Shown in pieces: positions 61,660 to 64,000 of a DNA stretch of 64,000 nt. Source of the DNA: Methylobacterium sp. (lineage in GTDB: Bacteria; Pseudomonadota; Alphaproteobacteria; Rhizobiales; Beijerinckiaceae); assembly GCA_013823325.1 (NCBI GenBank), contig PNLY01000009.1:1-64000 (forward strand). Reading direction: 5' to 3'. Below the pieces are notes generated by a model. The model was not told where the DNA came from. It worked only from the letters and a program-made list of their open reading frames with translations, and made no database searches. Every line of letters starts with the position of its first letter. Position 1 is the first letter of the stretch. The translations under genes were made by a program, and so were the position numbers.

Positions 61660-62733
61660 TCACCGCTGGGCATGGCGGAACGGCCAGACGAGCAAGTAAT
61701 TGCGGAAATTGGCGTAGATCTTGGCGAGGCCGAGCGGCTCGTAGAGCAGGAAGCCGATCACCAGCGCGCCATAAGCCATCAATGGCAGATGGGCGCGCAG
61801 GTCGATCGGCAAGGACCAGCCGAATGTGCCGGCGGTGAAGCCAAGCAAATTGTTGAGCAGGATCGGCGCGAACAGGATGAGCGCCGTGCCGAAGAACGGG
61901 CCGAGCACGCTGCCGAGACCGCCGACGATGATCATCGCCAGGATCTGGATCGAGAGCTCGATATGGAACTGGTCGGGCGAGATCGCCCTGAGATAGGTCA
62001 CCGCCAGCAGCGAGCCGACGACGCCGCCGATGAAGGACGAGACCCAGAACGCCAGCAGCTTGTAGCGGAAGGTCGAGATGCCGAGGATCTGCGCGGCGTA
62101 GTCCTTCTCGCGCAAAGCCGCCAGGGCGCGGCCGAAGCTGGTGCGGCGGACGTTCAGCATGAACAGTGTGATGACGAAGCAGACGCCGAAGGCGAGGTAA
62201 TAGGTCGGCAGGTCGCCTTGCAGCGGGATGCCCAAGAAGCGGACCGGTGGCACCTGCAAGGTCGCGAGCGAGCCGCCGCTGATCACCGAAGAGTGCGAGA
62301 TGACGAAGTCGACGACATACTGCATGGCGAGCGTCGCCATCGCCAGATAAATGCCCTTCATGCGCAGGGCCGCGCCGCCGAACATGGTGCCGATGGTGGC
62401 GCTGAGCAGGCCGCCGGCGATCATGGCGATCTCGAGCGGCACGCCGAGGCGCACCAGATGGACCGAGCCATAGGCGCCGATGCCCATCACCGCGCCATAG
62501 CCGAGATGGATCTGGCCGGACCAGCCCATCAGCAAGTTGAGGCCGAGCGCCGCTGAGGTCCAGATCAGCCAGGGCAGCAGGTAGCCGGAGACATAGAGCC
62601 GGTCGAACAGGAAGGGCGCCGCCAGCAGGATGGCGATGACCGCGATGATCAGGCCGCGGTCGAAGCCGAGCGGGAACAGCTGGCGCTCGTCCTGATAGCG
62701 CGTGTGGCGGATGCCGGCGCGACGATAGAACAC
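61660..62733 (-). CDS. Branched-chain-type ABC transporter permease (LivM)
   Basis: A 357-residue permease of the LivM class with about ten helices. Signatures are LGLNLLMGWSGQIHLGYGAVMGIGAYGS (trimmed: NLLMGWSGQIHLGYGAVM), LALRMKGIYLAMATLAMQ (as ALRMKGIYLAMATLAMQ), the EAA-like FGRALAALREKDYAAQILGI and IVGGLGSVLGPFFGTALI. It begins four bases after the LivH stop and ends 37 bases before the binding protein start, within one operon. Confidence 0.94.
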   Translation of the reverse strand: MFYRRAGIRHTRYQDERQLFPLGFDRGLIIAVIAILLAAPFLFDRLYVSGYLLPWLIWTSAALGLNLLMGWSGQIHLGYGAVMGIGAYGSVHLVRLGVPLEIAMIAGGLLSATIGTMFGGAALRMKGIYLAMATLAMQYVVDFVISHSSVISGGSLATLQVPPVRFLGIPLQGDLPTYYLAFGVCFVITLFMLNVRRTSFGRALAALREKDYAAQILGISTFRYKLLAFWVSSFIGGVVGSLLAVTYLRAISPDQFHIELSIQILAMIIVGGLGSVLGPFFGTALILFAPILLNNLLGFTAGTFGWSLPIDLRAHLPLMAYGALVIGFLLYEPLGLAKIYANFRNYLLVWPFRHAQR

Positions 62734-62737
62734 GGCG

Positions 62738-63625
62738 TCAGACCCTCTCGATATGGTGACGGCCGAACAGGCCGTGCGGCTTGAGCAGGAGCGTCACCAG
62801 GATGATCACGGCCGCGACCACGTCGCGCGAGCCGCCGCCGACCAGCGGGTCGAGCACGCCGGTGGCGAGGCTCTCGGCGACGCCAACGATGACGCCGGCG
62901 ATCAACACGCCCGGAATGGAGTCGAGCCCGCCGAGGATGGCGATGGCGAGCGCCTTGATCAGCAGCAGCGAGAGCGACCAGTCGATGCCCTGGGTGCTGC
63001 CCCAGAGCACGCCGGCGGCGGTGGCGGAAACGGCGGCGAGCCCCCAGGCGACGGCGATCGCGCGCTCGACCCTGATGCCGACCGACCAGGAGGCGGTCTG
63101 GTCGTCGGCGACGGCGCGCATCACCACGCCGTAGCGCGAGTTGAAGAAGAACAGTGAGAGCAGGATCAGCAGCAGCGAGATCGAGCCGCCGATCATCGTG
63201 GAGCGATTGAGCAGGAGATCGCCGACGAAGAGCGGCTGCTGCGGCAGGCCGATATCGAGGCGCTTGACCGCCGCACCGAAGATGCCGGGGAGAAGGCCGC
63301 GCAGCATGATCTCAACGCCGAGCGTCAGCATGATCGTCATGATCACCGGCTGGCCGATCATCCGGCGCAGCGCGATGCGTTCCATCAGCAGGCCGAAGCC
63401 GAACATGCCAACGAGTGCAACGGGAATCGCCAGCCACATCGGCAGGCCGACCAAAGTGGCGAGCGCCCAGGTGACGTAGCCGCCGGTCATGGCGATGGCG
63501 CCCTGGGCGAGATTGGCGGTGCCGGAGGTCTTGTAGATCAGCACGATGCCGAGCGAGACCAGCGCATACATCAGGCCGACGAAGACGCCGTTGGCCGAGA
63601 GTTCCGCGAGCAGGATCCAGTCCAT
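62738..63625 (-). CDS. Branched-chain-type ABC transporter permease (LivH)
   Basis: A 295-residue LivH-class permease with eight to nine helices: GVFVGLMYALVSLGIVLIYKT at the start (trimmed: GLMYALVSLGIVLIYK), NLAQGAIAMTGGYVTWAL, RMIGQPVIMTIMLTLGVEI and IAILGGLDSIPGVLIAGVIVG. Its ATG overlaps the stop of the preceding CoA synthetase gene (TGATG), so the synthetase and transporter are translationally coupled. Confidence 0.94.
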   Translation of the reverse strand: MDWILLAELSANGVFVGLMYALVSLGIVLIYKTSGTANLAQGAIAMTGGYVTWALATLVGLPMWLAIPVALVGMFGFGLLMERIALRRMIGQPVIMTIMLTLGVEIMLRGLLPGIFGAAVKRLDIGLPQQPLFVGDLLLNRSTMIGGSISLLLILLSLFFFNSRYGVVMRAVADDQTASWSVGIRVERAIAVAWGLAAVSATAAGVLWGSTQGIDWSLSLLLIKALAIAILGGLDSIPGVLIAGVIVGVAESLATGVLDPLVGGGSRDVVAAVIILVTLLLKPHGLFGRHHIERV

Positions 63626-64000
63626 CAGGCGACGACCTCACTGATCTTGAGCGTCCGCCGGATCACGCCGCGCTCCCCGTTCTCATAGGCGATGGTGGCG
63701 TCGAACACGGTCTCGGTCGCCCCGCTGTAGAGCGCCTCGATCAGCGAGGCGTAGGTGGTCTCGATGGTGTTGCGGCGCAGCTTGCGGGTGCGGGTGATCT
63801 CGCCGTCGTCGGCGTCGAAATCCTTGTGCAGGTTCGAGAAGCGCCTGATGCGCAGGCCGTCCGGCTGCGTGCCGTTGACGTGCCTGACCACCTGGCCGAT
63901 CAGCGCCTGCACCTCGGGCCGCTGCGAGAGCTCGGCATAGGAGGTGTAGGAGATGCCGCGCTCCTCGGCCCAGTGGCCGACCGCGTCGAAATCGATGCAG
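63625..64000 (-). CDS. AMP-dependent acyl-CoA synthetase, C-terminal part
   Basis: The final 124 codons of a long-chain-type AMP-forming acyl-CoA synthetase (FAA1-like); the 5' part is beyond the window. The visible end has AVGHWAEERGISYTSYAELSQRPEVQALI (trimmed: HWAEERGISYTSYAEL), RRFSNLHKDFDADDGEITRT, and KLRRNTIETTYASLIEALYSG, typical of the C-terminal subdomain of synthetases encoded with Liv-type transporters. The stop overlaps the livH start. It would activate the imported acid as CoA thioester. Confidence 0.88.
   Translation of the reverse strand, partial: CIDFDAVGHWAEERGISYTSYAELSQRPEVQALIGQVVRHVNGTQPDGLRIRRFSNLHKDFDADDGEITRTRKLRRNTIETTYASLIEALYSGATETVFDATIAYENGERGVIRRTLKISEVVA

Overview
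The window is GC-rich DNA from an alphaproteobacterium, most likely a Hyphomicrobiales member of the Bosea/Methylobacterium type. This rests on a porin of the Hyphomicrobiales porin family (Ala-Asp-Leu-Pro start to the mature protein, Cys-containing N-terminal region), a crotonyl-CoA carboxylase/reductase, divergent ubiG and lysC, a RIME-like intergenic element and several long palindromic intergenic repeats. The genus is an inference. The DNA looks chromosomal: housekeeping genes (era, smpB, dapA, tamAB, ubiG, lysC, pyrC, pyrE) are spread through it. I saw no rRNA, tRNA, CRISPR, prophage or transposase.

Layout. 1-6.3 kb: end of era, a NYN-domain protein, a Tat-exported superoxide dismutase, a SnoaL-like protein, smpB-dapA and a soluble lytic transglycosylase. 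6.5-9.5 kb: an M20 amidohydrolase, an MHS-type transporter and a MarR regulator, with a promoter whose spacer is a palindrome. 9.6-22.3 kb: cell-envelope genes. These are an alpha/beta hydrolase, a membrane helix-hairpin-helix protein with a repeat-bearing OmpA-like protein, a major porin interrupted by one in-frame TAG, and tamB/tamA. 22.5-28.7 kb: a hydratase, an EamA transporter, a YihY protein, a divergent LytTR/acyltransferase pair and ccr. 28.8-34.7 kb: ubiG and lysC with a brnT-brnA toxin-antitoxin pair between them, a small exported protein, a CYTH-CHAD protein and a PhyH-type dioxygenase.

35-39.6 kb is a run of four co-directional genes: a metallophosphoesterase, a Ser/Thr kinase fused to a universal-stress domain, an APH-type kinase and an ACAD11-type acyl-CoA dehydrogenase. 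The last two match the two halves of ACAD10/11 and the LvaA/LvaC pair of levulinate catabolism, so they may degrade 4-hydroxyacyl-CoAs. 39.6-43.4 kb holds a DUF3108 protein and a divergent ATP-grasp/CelD-like acetyltransferase pair. 43.4-50 kb is an RND efflux operon with a large palindrome between its two genes, then an alpha/beta-hydrolase-like protein that has lost its nucleophile serine, and a divergent LysR gene.

50-57.5 kb carries an amidase, pyrC and pyrE, an unsignalled Leu/Ile/Val-type binding protein, and a MarR-controlled FAD monooxygenase with a small membrane protein. 57.4-64 kb is one long minus-strand operon (acyl-CoA synthetase, LivH, LivM, binding protein, LivF, PaaK-like ligase, enoyl-CoA hydratase). 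It looks like an uptake and CoA-activation route for an organic, possibly aromatic, acid.
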